DNA from: Acetobacteraceae bacterium
GTDB taxonomy: Bacteria; Pseudomonadota; Alphaproteobacteria; Acetobacterales; Acetobacteraceae
Reading direction: 5' to 3'
Length of the DNA: 35,205 nt
NCBI GenBank assembly: GCA_025055335.1
Contig: JANWXJ010000093.1
Span: forward strand, 1-35,205
Shown here: positions 1 through 9,009 of the stretch, one piece after another
How the letters are laid out: each line of letters begins with the position of its first letter
Numbering within the stretch: the stretch's first letter is position 1
Notes under the pieces: model-generated
Databases searched by the model: none
What the model saw: only the letters and a program-made list of their open reading frames with translations
What the model was told of the DNA's origin: nothing
Program-made: the position numbers and the translations under genes

Positions 1-2
1 CG

Positions 3-167
3 GCACTCGTGCCGGCCGCCTTCGCGCGCGAGACGGTGCGCGGCCGGCTGGCCGCCTGGGCGGTGGAGCCGGATGCGGGCGGCCCCGCCGTGGCCGCCGC
101 CTGGATCGCCGAGGCCCATGCGCGCTGGGGGCGGGTGGTGCGGGACTCCGGCATGCGGCTCGGCTGA
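3..167 (+). CDS. C-terminal fragment (5' truncated by window) of probable Bug/TctC-family tripartite tricarboxylate transporter substrate-binding protein
   Basis: Frame 3 reads ALVPAAFARETVRGRLAAWAVEPDAGGPAVAAAWIAEAHARWGRVVRDSGMRLG*; the '..W(G/A)RV(V/I)..SG.RL' ending resembles the C-terminus of Bug-family proteins. Only 54 residues are visible. Confidence 0.5.
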   Translation, partial: ALVPAAFARETVRGRLAAWAVEPDAGGPAVAAAWIAEAHARWGRVVRDSGMRLG

Positions 168-262
168 GCCGCGCGGGGCTTTGCGGCTGGGGCGCGGCGG
201 GTCTAGCATTTTCGCCGGGCGCGCGGCCCGCCCCGGTCCGCGCCTCGCCCCGGGAGACCGCC

Positions 263-1294
263 ATGCCCCTCGACGCCGCCGAGCCGGCCGCCACCCGCCG
301 AAGCCCGCTCTACCGCGCCGCCTGCCTGACGCTTGCGGGCGCGATGCTCGCCGGTTGCGTCACCACGCGCGAACAGCGCATCGGCGCCGACGACGGCACC
401 GACCCCTGCCGGCAATACGTCGTCGCGCTCGATTCCACCGGCAATTTCTTCGCCGAGGACATCATCCGCGGCGCCGCAGTCGGCGCCGTCGGCGGCGGCA
501 TCATCGGCGGGCTCGCGACCGGCCGCTGGCAGGGCGCGCTGGCGGGGGCGGCGATCGGCGCCGCGGTCGGCGGCGCGGGCGGCTACCTCGCGGCGCTGCA
601 GCGCCAGAGCCAGGACCAGGCGGTGCTCTACCGCAACGTCCGCTCCGACATGGAGCGCGAGAACCTCGAGATCGACCGCAGCCAGGTGGCGTTCAACCAG
701 CTGCTGGACTGCCGCTACAACAGCGCCCAGCGCATCCGCACCGCCTACCGCCAGGGCCGGCTGGATCGCGCCACCGCGCAGGCGCAGCTGCGCGAAGTGC
801 AGGCGCGCCTGCGCAACGACGTCGCGCTGGCGCAGATGATCAGCGAGCGCATCCGCACCCGCGGCGCCGAGTTCGACACGGCGCTCGACGCGGTGCAGCC
901 CGGCGCCCGCCAGGCGGCGGTCGGCGCGCGAATCAGCCAGCCGGTGGCGGCGCGGCCGCTCTCCGCGAGCATAGACCTGAAGCTCCGGCCGGACCCGCGC
1001 TCCCCCTCCGTCGGGGCGCTGGTGACGCGGGAGAACGTGCAGGTGCGCCCGGCCACCGCGGGCTTCGTGCTGGTGGAAGGCCCGGGCGGGTTGCGCGGCT
1101 ACGCCCCGGCCAGCCAGTTCAGCGCGCCGGGGGTGGATCTGCGCGCGGCCTCCGCCTCGCCGCCGCCGGCCTCCGGCAACCAGGAGCCGCGCCAGCTCGC
1201 CGCCGCCAACATCGCCCGGCGCGAGAACTTCCAGCAAAGCGTCGAGCACGCGGAGCAGATCGCGGCGGGCCCCGGCTTCGAGCTCGCGTCCTGA
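263..1294 (+). CDS. Lipoprotein with glycine-zipper segment and C-terminal SH3-like domain
   Basis: Lipobox LTLAGAMLAGC near the N-terminus; glycine-zipper-like AAVGAVGGGIIGGLATGRWQGALAGAAIGAAVGGAGGYLA; helical middle; SH3-like LKLRPDPRSPSVGALVTRENVQVRPATAGFVLVEGPGGLRGYAPASQF. GGGAGA-type SD just upstream of the ATG. Confidence 0.8.
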   Translation: MPLDAAEPAATRRSPLYRAACLTLAGAMLAGCVTTREQRIGADDGTDPCRQYVVALDSTGNFFAEDIIRGAAVGAVGGGIIGGLATGRWQGALAGAAIGAAVGGAGGYLAALQRQSQDQAVLYRNVRSDMERENLEIDRSQVAFNQLLDCRYNSAQRIRTAYRQGRLDRATAQAQLREVQARLRNDVALAQMISERIRTRGAEFDTALDAVQPGARQAAVGARISQPVAARPLSASIDLKLRPDPRSPSVGALVTRENVQVRPATAGFVLVEGPGGLRGYAPASQFSAPGVDLRAASASPPPASGNQEPRQLAAANIARRENFQQSVEHAEQIAAGPGFELAS

Positions 1295-4200
1295 GCGGCC
1301 TCGCGCGACTCCTCCTCGTCCTCCTGCTGCTGGCGCCGGCCCCGGCGCTGGCCCAGGGGGGCGAGCCGCCGCGCGCGCCCTTCCTCCGGATCGAGGCCGG
1401 CGCCCATACCGCCCCGGTCGCGCGGCTGGCGGTGGACGCCGCCGGGACGCTGCTCGCCTCCGCCTCCGACGACAAGACGGTTCGGCTGTGGTCGCTGCCC
1501 GATCTTGCGCCGCGCGGCGTGCTCCGCATCCCGATCGGCCCCGAGGCGGAGGGGGAGATCTACGCCGTCGCCCTGTCGCCGGATGGCAGCCGCGCCTTCC
1601 TTGCGGGTTTCACCGGCTTCGCCTGGGACCGCAGCTTCGCCGTGTACCTGTTCGATGTCCGCACGCGGCGGATGCTCGCGCGCCTCACCGGGCTGCCGGC
1701 CCCGGTGCAGCACCTCGCCGTGTCGCGCGATGGCGCCCGGCTCGCCGCGGCCCTCAGCGGCCGCGGCGGGGTGCGGGTGTGGAACGCGCAGACCGGCCAG
1801 CAGCTCTTCGCCGCCGACAATCTCGGCGGCCCGGTCCGGATGGTGGCCTACGGGGCGGACGGGCGGCTCGCCGCCTCCTCGGCCGACGGGCGCGTGCGGG
1901 TTTGGGATGCGAACCACCGGCTGGTCGCCGAACGCACGCCGGTGCAGGGCGCGCGGCCCTTCGGCATCGCCTACTCGCCGGACGGGTCGCTGCTCGCGAT
2001 CGGGTTCGAGGACAGGCTGCGCGTCGAGGTGGTCGGCGGCGCCGACCTGCTGCCGCGCTTCACGCCCGACGTCACGGGCCTGACGGGCGAGGGGCTGCCG
2101 GCGGTCGCCTGGGCGCATGACGGCCGCGGCGGGGTGCAGCTCCACGCCGCGGGCTATGCCCGGATTCCTGGCATGACCCAGGTGCGCGGCCAGGGGGCGG
2201 CGGCCGAGGGGGCGGCCGAACGGCGCGGCATCCGCCTGCCGGCGGAGGGCGAGCGCGGCATCGCCGTCGACGCGGCTCGCCCGGCCCCCTCCGAGCCGCC
2301 GCCGCGCCGCTACCTCATCCGCCGTTGGCTCGATTTCGGCCTCGGTCCCTCCGCCGACATCCCGGCCGCCGGCAACGCCATCGCGCATCTGCTGGCGCTG
2401 CCGGCGGGCGGCCTCGCCTACGCGGCCTCCGATCCGGGGATCGGGCTGCTCGGGCCCGACGGCCGGGTGGTGCGGCCGTCCGACCCGCCGGGGGCGGAGT
2501 TCACCGCGACCGGCCTCGATCTCGCCGCCGCGCCGGACGGGCTTGCGGTCCGCTTCCGCCTGCGCGAGGGCGGCCAGCTGCTGCGCTTCGACGCCGCCCG
2601 CGGCCGGCTCGAGCTGTCCGACGGGGGGGAGGCGATGGTCGGCGCGCTGCCGGCCGGCGCGCGGCTGTCGGTGCAGGAGTGGCGGAACACCACGCGCCCG
2701 CGCATCGGCCAGCGCGTGCTGCCGCTCGGCTCCGGCGAGTTCTCGCGCAGCGCCGCCATCCTGCCCGGGGACCAGGGCGTGCTGCTCGGCACCGACACCC
2801 ACCTCAGGCTGTTCGACGCGGAAGGCCGGCCGGTCGCGGCGGTGGTCACGCCCGCGGCCGCCTGGGGCGTGGTGGTCGTCGGCGGCACGGCGGTGGCGGC
2901 GCTCGGCGACGGCACCATCCGCTGGTACGACATCGCGCCGACGCTGGCCGAACGCGCGGCGCTGTTCGTCCACGCCGACGCGCGGCGCTGGGCGCTCTGG
3001 ACGCCGGAGGCGCTGTTCGACCACGCGCCCGCCGGCGGGCAGGAGCTGGTCGGCGTGCACCTCAACAACGCGCGCAACGCGACGCCGGAGTTCGTCTCCT
3101 TCCAGCAGGCCTATCGCGCGCTCTACGCGCCGGAGGCGGTGCGGGCGCGGGTGGCGGGCGACCCCACCGTCGGCGCCATGCACCTGCAGCGCATCGGCGA
3201 CGTGCGGGCGCGCATCGGCCAGGCACCGACGCTCGCCGCCGGCACGCTCTGCGCCGTCACGCCCGCGGGCTGCACGCCGCTGTCCTGGACCGCGCGCGAG
3301 GTGCCGCAGGACGCGACCGCGCTGCGCCTGACCCTGGTCGCGACCGACCGCGGCCTCGGGCTTGGCCCTCTCGATGTGATGGTGAACGAGCGCATCGCCG
3401 TGCGCGGCGACCTGCGGACCGGGGACCCGGTGATCGAGGTGCCGCTCGACCCCGGCGAGAACCGGATCACGACGCGGCTCTACGACGCCGACCGGGTGCT
3501 GTTCGCCGAGGGGCCGTCGCTCGTGCTGCGCCGGCCGGGCGCGGCGCAGGCGCCGGCGGGGGCGGGGCGGCTCATCCTGCTCGCCATCGGGGTGGACGCC
3601 TACGCCGATCCGTCGCTCAACCTCCGCTTCGCGGTGGCCGACGCCCGCTCCGTCGCCGACAGCCTGCGCGGCGGCGCCGCCGGCCTGTTCCGCGAGACCC
3701 GGCTGACGCTTCTGACCGACCGCGAGGCGACGCGCGGGAACATCCTGCGCGCGCTGGCCGAGGCCGCCGAGACGGCGCGGCCGGAGGACACCTTCGTGCT
3801 CTATCTTGCGGGCCACGGCATCCGCACCGAGCCCGACCGGCGTTTCCTGTTCCTGCCGCACGAGGCCGACGTGTCGGGCGGCATGGACAGCCTGCGCCGG
3901 ACGGGCCTCGACGAGGACACGCTGGTTGCGGCGCTCGCCCGCATCCGCGCGCGCGACGGCTTCCTGTTCATCGACACCTGCCACGCCGGGCAGGTGACGA
4001 TCGACAGCCTCGCCGCCATCGGCAACGAGACGGGGCGCTACCTGCTCGCCGCCAGCACGAGCGTGCAGGAGGCGCTCGATTCCTACGACGACCGCAACGG
4101 CGTCTTCGCCTATGCGGTAATCGAGGCGCTGCGCGGCCGGGCGGCGCGCGACGCCGAGGGCTATGTCAGCGCGCTCGCCGTCGGCGAATACGTCACCCGG

Positions 4201-4305
4201 CGGGTGCCGGTGCTGGCGGCGGAGAAGCGCCACCGCCAGGATGCGGTGTTCCGCACCGCGCAGCGCGAACTGCGCTCCTTCCACCTCGTCCGCGTCGCGC
4301 CGTGA
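1291..4305 (+). CDS. Secreted WD40-repeat / caspase-like (peptidase C14) protein
   Basis: Signal peptide SGLARLLLVLLLLAPAPALAQ; WD-like repeats (LASASDDKTVRLW, GGVRVWNAQTG, ADGRVRVWDAN); C14 domain with catalytic His (LYLAGHGI) and Cys (FLFIDTCHAGQ). No ATG/GTG/TTG is found near the signal peptide; CTG at 1291 is the best start candidate. Confidence 0.82.
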   Translation: MSGLARLLLVLLLLAPAPALAQGGEPPRAPFLRIEAGAHTAPVARLAVDAAGTLLASASDDKTVRLWSLPDLAPRGVLRIPIGPEAEGEIYAVALSPDGSRAFLAGFTGFAWDRSFAVYLFDVRTRRMLARLTGLPAPVQHLAVSRDGARLAAALSGRGGVRVWNAQTGQQLFAADNLGGPVRMVAYGADGRLAASSADGRVRVWDANHRLVAERTPVQGARPFGIAYSPDGSLLAIGFEDRLRVEVVGGADLLPRFTPDVTGLTGEGLPAVAWAHDGRGGVQLHAAGYARIPGMTQVRGQGAAAEGAAERRGIRLPAEGERGIAVDAARPAPSEPPPRRYLIRRWLDFGLGPSADIPAAGNAIAHLLALPAGGLAYAASDPGIGLLGPDGRVVRPSDPPGAEFTATGLDLAAAPDGLAVRFRLREGGQLLRFDAARGRLELSDGGEAMVGALPAGARLSVQEWRNTTRPRIGQRVLPLGSGEFSRSAAILPGDQGVLLGTDTHLRLFDAEGRPVAAVVTPAAAWGVVVVGGTAVAALGDGTIRWYDIAPTLAERAALFVHADARRWALWTPEALFDHAPAGGQELVGVHLNNARNATPEFVSFQQAYRALYAPEAVRARVAGDPTVGAMHLQRIGDVRARIGQAPTLAAGTLCAVTPAGCTPLSWTAREVPQDATALRLTLVATDRGLGLGPLDVMVNERIAVRGDLRTGDPVIEVPLDPGENRITTRLYDADRVLFAEGPSLVLRRPGAAQAPAGAGRLILLAIGVDAYADPSLNLRFAVADARSVADSLRGGAAGLFRETRLTLLTDREATRGNILRALAEAAETARPEDTFVLYLAGHGIRTEPDRRFLFLPHEADVSGGMDSLRRTGLDEDTLVAALARIRARDGFLFIDTCHAGQVTIDSLAAIGNETGRYLLAASTSVQEALDSYDDRNGVFAYAVIEALRGRAARDAEGYVSALAVGEYVTRRVPVLAAEKRHRQDAVFRTAQRELRSFHLVRVAP

Positions 4306-4309
4306 GGCG

Positions 4310-5281
4310 CTACAGCGTGCGGTCCTGCGGGCCGGTCGCGCCGCGCTCGGCCGGGTTGCGCTCCGGCAGCAGGCCGCGGCTGTAGCGCTGCAGCACCACC
4401 TGCAGCAGCAGGCCGATCAGGAAGATGCGGAGGTAGCTCGCGCGCACCGCCCACTCCGGCGGAAGCTGGCGCGTCAGCAGCTCCGTCGCGGACCAGATCG
4501 TCCAGATCACGAAGGCGCCGAGGATGGCGCCGCGGTTGTTGCCCGAACCGCCCGCGATCAGCATCACCCACACGAGGAAGGTGGTGGTGACGGGCTCGGT
4601 CGCCTCCGGCCCGATGTAGCGCAGGTAGTGGGCGAAGAGCGCGCCGCCCAAGCCCATCAGCATCGAGCCGAGCACGAAGGCCTCGAGCCGGCGCGCATCC
4701 ACGTTCTTGCCGGCGGCGGCGGCGGTCGTCTCGGAATCGCGGATCGCCCGCATCATCCGCCCCCAGGGCGAGTTGAGCGCCGCCTCCAGCAGGACGTAGA
4801 GCACGAGCAGGATCGCGAGAGTCATCGCGAGGTAGGAGAGTTCGGAGACCAGCGCCGTCTCCGCCACGAAGGGGCGGGGGATGGTGGTGATGCCGCGCAC
4901 GCCGTTCGTCAGCCACTCCTCGTTCTTGAGCACGAGGCGCAGGATCTCGGCGATGCCGATGGTGCCGATGGCGAGGTAGTCGGAGCGCAGCCGTATGGTG
5001 GCCGCCCCGATCGCCAGCGCGATGAGCCCCGAGACGAGCATGGCCGCCACCATCCCGACCGGCAGCGGCAGGTCGAAGCCGCCGAGGAAATGCGGGCTGT
5101 CCGGCGCGGTGAGGATGACGGAGGTGTAGGCGCCGACGGCGAAGAACCCGGCCACCCCGGCGTTGAACAGCCCCGTCACCCCCCAGTTCAGGTTCAGCCC
5201 GAGCGCCATCACCGCATAGATCGCGGCGAGGTTGGCGAGCCCGAGGACGTAGAGGAGGAGGCCGAGCGTCGCCTGGTCCAT
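4310..5281 (-). CDS. livM: Branched-chain amino acid ABC transporter permease (LivM family)
   Basis: MDQATLGLLLYVLGLANLAAIYAVMALGLNLNWGVTGLFNAGVAGFFAVGAYTSVIL..., EAA-like loop, adjacent to livH/F/G/K. Confidence 0.9.
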   Translation of the reverse strand: MDQATLGLLLYVLGLANLAAIYAVMALGLNLNWGVTGLFNAGVAGFFAVGAYTSVILTAPDSPHFLGGFDLPLPVGMVAAMLVSGLIALAIGAATIRLRSDYLAIGTIGIAEILRLVLKNEEWLTNGVRGITTIPRPFVAETALVSELSYLAMTLAILLVLYVLLEAALNSPWGRMMRAIRDSETTAAAAGKNVDARRLEAFVLGSMLMGLGGALFAHYLRYIGPEATEPVTTTFLVWVMLIAGGSGNNRGAILGAFVIWTIWSATELLTRQLPPEWAVRASYLRIFLIGLLLQVVLQRYSRGLLPERNPAERGATGPQDRTL

Positions 5282-6174
5282 CAGAACACCCTCCCGCGCG
5301 TGAGGCCCGTCGGCCGCCAGACCAGCAGCGCGACCAGGATGGCGAAGGACACCGCCGACTTGTAGGCCGGGGACAGCAGCGGCTCTCCGAACCAGGGGAA
5401 GGTGACGAGCTCCTCCGCCACCCCGACCACCAGCGCCCCGAGCGCGGCCCCGACCGGGTTGCCGATGCCGCCCAGCACGGCGGCGGCGAACATCGGCAGC
5501 AGCAGGTTCCAGCCCATCTGGGTGGAAAGCTGGGTGTCTATCCCGAGGAACACGCCGCCCGCCGCGGCGAGCGCCCCGCCCACCGCCCAGGCGGCGAGGA
5601 CCACCCGCATCGTGCCGATGCCGGAGATGCGGGCGAGTGCGCGGTTGTCGCTCATCGCCCGCATCGCCTTGCCGAGGCGCGAGCGCGTGAGGAAAAGGTG
5701 CAGCGCGACCACGAGCGCGATCGTCAGCCCGATGATCCAGAGGTGCCGCGGCAGGATGCGGATCGTGTCGGCGATCCAGATCGGCGTCTGGAAGCCGCGC
5801 TGGTAGGTGGTGATGTCCACCCCGAAGAAGAGCTGCACCGCCGAACGCAGCATCAGCGCCACCCCGAAGGAGGCGATGACGATGACGATCGTCGAGCCGG
5901 TGCCCGTGTCGAGCGGCCGGTAGAACGCCCAGTGCAGCCCGGCGCCGAGGGCGGCGGTGAGCAGCATGGCGGCGGGCAGCACCCACAGCACCGGCATCCC
6001 CGAGGCCCAGACGAGGGCGAGCGCGATGTAGGCGCCGGCGGTCATCATGTCGCCGTGGGCGAAATGCCCGAAGCGCAGGATGCCGAAGATCATGGTGATG
6101 CCGATCGCGCCCAGCGCATAGACGCAGCCGAGCACGATGCCGTTGACGAGATAGAGGTTGACGAACTCGAGCAC
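5281..6174 (-). CDS. livH: Branched-chain amino acid ABC transporter permease (LivH family); GTG start at 6174 preferred over the ORF-track start at 6225
   Basis: VLEFVNLYLVNGIVLGCVYALGAIGITMIFGILRFGHFAHGDMMTAGAY; overlaps the livM start. Confidence 0.9.
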   Translation of the reverse strand: MLEFVNLYLVNGIVLGCVYALGAIGITMIFGILRFGHFAHGDMMTAGAYIALALVWASGMPVLWVLPAAMLLTAALGAGLHWAFYRPLDTGTGSTIVIVIASFGVALMLRSAVQLFFGVDITTYQRGFQTPIWIADTIRILPRHLWIIGLTIALVVALHLFLTRSRLGKAMRAMSDNRALARISGIGTMRVVLAAWAVGGALAAAGGVFLGIDTQLSTQMGWNLLLPMFAAAVLGGIGNPVGAALGALVVGVAEELVTFPWFGEPLLSPAYKSAVSFAILVALLVWRPTGLTRGRVF

Positions 6175-6184
6175 CGGCCGCCCC

Positions 6185-6892
6185 TCAGCCGCCGAGGAAG
6201 GAGGCCGCGACCTCCCGGTCGGCAAGCAGTTCGGGCCCCGGGCCTTCGAAGCGGTTCTGCCCGCCCGCCAGAACGTAGCCCCGATGCGCCATGGCGAGGG
6301 CGGCCTTGGCGTTCTGCTCCACCATCAGGATCGCCACTCCGGCGGCGTTGATGGCGGCGATCGCCTCCAGGATCTCGGCCAGCACCTTGGGCGAGAGGCC
6401 GGCCGAGGGCTCGTCCAGCATCAGGAGCTTCGGCTCCATCATCAGCGCCCGCCCGATCGCCACCATCTGCCGCTGCCCGCCCGACAGCTCGCCCGCCGGC
6501 TGCCTGCGCTTGATCTTGAGCGCGGGCAGCAGTCCGAACACCCGCGCCTTCGCCTCGGCGATGCCGGAGCGGCGGGTGTAGGCGCCCATCTCCAGGTTCT
6601 CCTCCACCGTCAGGGTGGCGAAGACGTTGTGTTCCTGCGGCACATAGGCGAGGCCGCGCGGGGCGAGGGATTCGGGCGGGGCGTTGGTGATGTCCTGCCC
6701 GTCGAAGATCACGCGCCCCTCGCGGATCCGCACGAGGCCGAAGACCGCCTTCATCGCGGTGGACTTGCCGGCGCCGTTCGGCCCGACGATCACCACCATC
6801 TCCCGCGGCGCGACCGTGATGGTGCAGCCGCGCAGGATGTCCATCCCGCCATAGCCCGCGTACAGGCCGCGCGCCTCGAGCAGAGGGGTCAT
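6185..6892 (-). CDS. livF: Branched-chain amino acid ABC transporter ATP-binding protein (LivF family)
   Basis: Walker A GPNGAGKST, signature LSGGQRQM, Walker B LLMLDEPSAGLSP; starts MTPLLEARGLYAGYGGMDILRG. Confidence 0.93.
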   Translation of the reverse strand: MTPLLEARGLYAGYGGMDILRGCTITVAPREMVVIVGPNGAGKSTAMKAVFGLVRIREGRVIFDGQDITNAPPESLAPRGLAYVPQEHNVFATLTVEENLEMGAYTRRSGIAEAKARVFGLLPALKIKRRQPAGELSGGQRQMVAIGRALMMEPKLLMLDEPSAGLSPKVLAEILEAIAAINAAGVAILMVEQNAKAALAMAHRGYVLAGGQNRFEGPGPELLADREVAASFLGG

Positions 6893-7674
6893 GCCGCGGC
6901 GCGGCCGCCGCCGAGATAGGCGTCGAGCACGCGCGGATCCGACCGCACCGCCGCCGCGCTGCCTTCCACGAGGATGCGGCCTTCGGCCATGCACACCACG
7001 TGGTCGCAGAGCCGGCCGATCAGCTCCATGTCGTGCTCGATCAGGAAGAAGGTGATGCCGCGTTCGCGGTTGAGGCGGCGGATATCCTCGGCGAGTTCGG
7101 CGAGCAGCGTCTTGTTCACCCCGGCGCCGATCTCGTCGAGCAGCACCACCTTGGGCTCGGCCATCATGGTGCGGCCGAGCTCGAGCAGCTTCTTCTGCCC
7201 GCCCGAGAGGCGGCAGGCGAGCTCGCCCGCAACGTGGGAGAGGCGGAGGAACTCCAGCACCGAATCGGCGCGGCGGCCGATCGCCTCCTCCTCCTCGAGC
7301 ATCCTTTTGCGGGCGAACCAGGCGTTCCAGATGCGCTCCCCCGATTGCCCGGCCGGCACCACCATGAGGTTCTCCCGCACCGTGAGCTGGCCGAACTCGG
7401 CCGGGATCTGGAAGGTGCGGCAGAGGCCGCGGGCGAACAGGGCGTGGGGAGGAAGGCCCGTGACGTCTTCCCCCTCCAGCAGAACGCGGCCGGCGGTCGG
7501 GCGGTAGCGGCCGGCGATGATGTTGAACAGGCTGGACTTGCCGGCGCCGTTCGGGCCGATCAGCCCGGTGATGGAGCCGCGCGCGACGGAGAGAGACACC
7601 CCGTCCACCGCGCGCACGCCCCCGAAGGAGAGGCGCGCCTCCTCCACCCGGATGATCGGGCGCGCCCCGGACAT
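6889..7674 (-). CDS. livG: Branched-chain amino acid ABC transporter ATP-binding protein (LivG family)
   Basis: Walker A GPNGAGKSS, LSGGQKKLLELGR, VVLLDEIGAGVN; ATGA-type overlap with livF. Confidence 0.93.
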   Translation of the reverse strand: MSGARPIIRVEEARLSFGGVRAVDGVSLSVARGSITGLIGPNGAGKSSLFNIIAGRYRPTAGRVLLEGEDVTGLPPHALFARGLCRTFQIPAEFGQLTVRENLMVVPAGQSGERIWNAWFARKRMLEEEEAIGRRADSVLEFLRLSHVAGELACRLSGGQKKLLELGRTMMAEPKVVLLDEIGAGVNKTLLAELAEDIRRLNRERGITFFLIEHDMELIGRLCDHVVCMAEGRILVEGSAAAVRSDPRVLDAYLGGGRAAA

Positions 7675-7685
7675 GCCCGCCGCGC

Positions 7686-8918
7686 TCAGTTCGCGGAGAG
7701 GATCGGGCCCTGCACGAAGGTCCCGCCCTGGATGGTGAACTGCGCGACGTTGCCGGGCACGTCGCCGTTGGCGTCGAACTCGATCGGGCCCGAGGCGCCG
7801 ACATAGGTGATGCGCTGCCCGGCGGCGAGCGCGGCCACCGCCTCGCGCCACTGGCCCGGGCGGATGACGGTGCCGCCCGGCGCGGTGACGGCGCGGAGCG
7901 AGGCCGAGATGCGCGCCCTGTCGGTGCCGCCCGAGTGCTGGATGGCGAGAGCGAGGGCGAAGGCCGCGTCATAGCCCTGCGCCACGAAGATCGAGGCGGG
8001 GTTGCCGCCCACCCGGCGGAACGCCTCGTTGAAGATCTCGAGCCCGGGGTTGCCCTCCCGCGGCACCGGCTGCGTGACCACGAGGTTGAGGTTGGCGCCG
8101 AGCTCGCGCGGCAGCACGTCGTCGCGCATGCCGTCGCCGCCGATGAAGCGGTTGAAGAAGCCGCCCTCCAGCGCCTGGCGGATGACCGTGAGGCCGGAGC
8201 CGCCGCCATAGGCGATCACCACCAGCGCCTCGGGGTTGCCGCGGGCGAGGGTGGCGAGTTCCGTGCGGTAGGAGGCGCGCTGGTCCTCGTGCGGGGCGAA
8301 GGCGGTGATGGTGCCGCCGAGCGCCTCGTAGGCGGTGCGGAAGGACCCGGCGAGGCCGCGGCCGTAGTCGTTGTTCACGTGCGTCACGGCGACGCGGCGC
8401 AGCCCCATGTTCCACACCATCCGCGCCATCACCTGGCCCTGGTAGGCGTCCGACGGCACGACGCGGAAGATCAGGTCGCGGTCCTGCAGCCCGGTGATCA
8501 GCGGCGAGGTCGAGGCGGGGGAGACCATCACCACCCCGTTCGGGATCGCCTGCGAGTTGGCGGCGGCGATCGTCTCGCCCGAGCAGAGCCCGCCGACGAT
8601 CGCCACCACCTGGTCCACGTTCACGAGCTTGTTGCCGGCGTCGTTGCCGCCCTGGGCGTTGCACTGGCTGTCGGCCGAGATGAGGGTGAGCCGCCGGCCG
8701 CCGAGGATGCCGCCCTGCTCGTTCACCTGCTCGACCGCGAGCTGCGAGGCGCGCAGGATCGGCGGCACGAGCTGCGCGATCGGCCCGGTGATCGCGCCCA
8801 TCCAGCCGAGGCGAACCTCCTGCTGTTGGGCGGCGGCGGGGCCGGCGGCGACGAGCGCCCCGGCCAGCGCGGCCGCCAGGGCGACGCGGCGCGAGGCCGC
8901 CATCGTGGGTCGGTTCAT
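7686..8918 (-). CDS. livK: ABC transporter substrate-binding protein (LivK/HAAT type)
   Basis: Signal peptide MNRPTMAASRRVALAAALAGALVAAGPAAAQ, then VRLGWMGAITGP...AVEQVNEQGGILGGRRLTLI; first gene of the liv cluster. Confidence 0.9.
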   Translation of the reverse strand: MNRPTMAASRRVALAAALAGALVAAGPAAAQQQEVRLGWMGAITGPIAQLVPPILRASQLAVEQVNEQGGILGGRRLTLISADSQCNAQGGNDAGNKLVNVDQVVAIVGGLCSGETIAAANSQAIPNGVVMVSPASTSPLITGLQDRDLIFRVVPSDAYQGQVMARMVWNMGLRRVAVTHVNNDYGRGLAGSFRTAYEALGGTITAFAPHEDQRASYRTELATLARGNPEALVVIAYGGGSGLTVIRQALEGGFFNRFIGGDGMRDDVLPRELGANLNLVVTQPVPREGNPGLEIFNEAFRRVGGNPASIFVAQGYDAAFALALAIQHSGGTDRARISASLRAVTAPGGTVIRPGQWREAVAALAAGQRITYVGASGPIEFDANGDVPGNVAQFTIQGGTFVQGPILSAN

Positions 8919-9009
8919 GCTCTTGCTCCCAGCAACGCGAAACGACGTGTCGCGCGGCGGGGCGATCCCTGCCGCTTCGTTGCCACATAGGATGAACCCC
9001 GGGGGGCGC

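Noticed and set aside
73-1290. N-terminal part of the 1410-aa ORF (73..4305)
   Set aside because: Arg/Pro/Ala-rich out-of-frame translation overlapping the well-supported lipoprotein gene; only the portion from the signal peptide onward is real.
1099-4284. 1061-aa minus-strand ORF opposite the caspase gene
   Set aside because: Antisense, low-complexity Arg/Ala/Gly/His composition typical of stop-poor shadow frames in GC-rich DNA; no recognisable domain.
2325-4385. 686-aa plus-strand ORF overlapping the caspase gene
   Set aside because: Alternate frame with Arg/Ala/Gly bias and no family motifs; the overlapping C14 frame is convincing.
4163-5365. 400-aa plus-strand ORF opposite livM
   Set aside because: Antisense shadow of livM with an unnatural Asp/Glu/Arg/His-rich composition.
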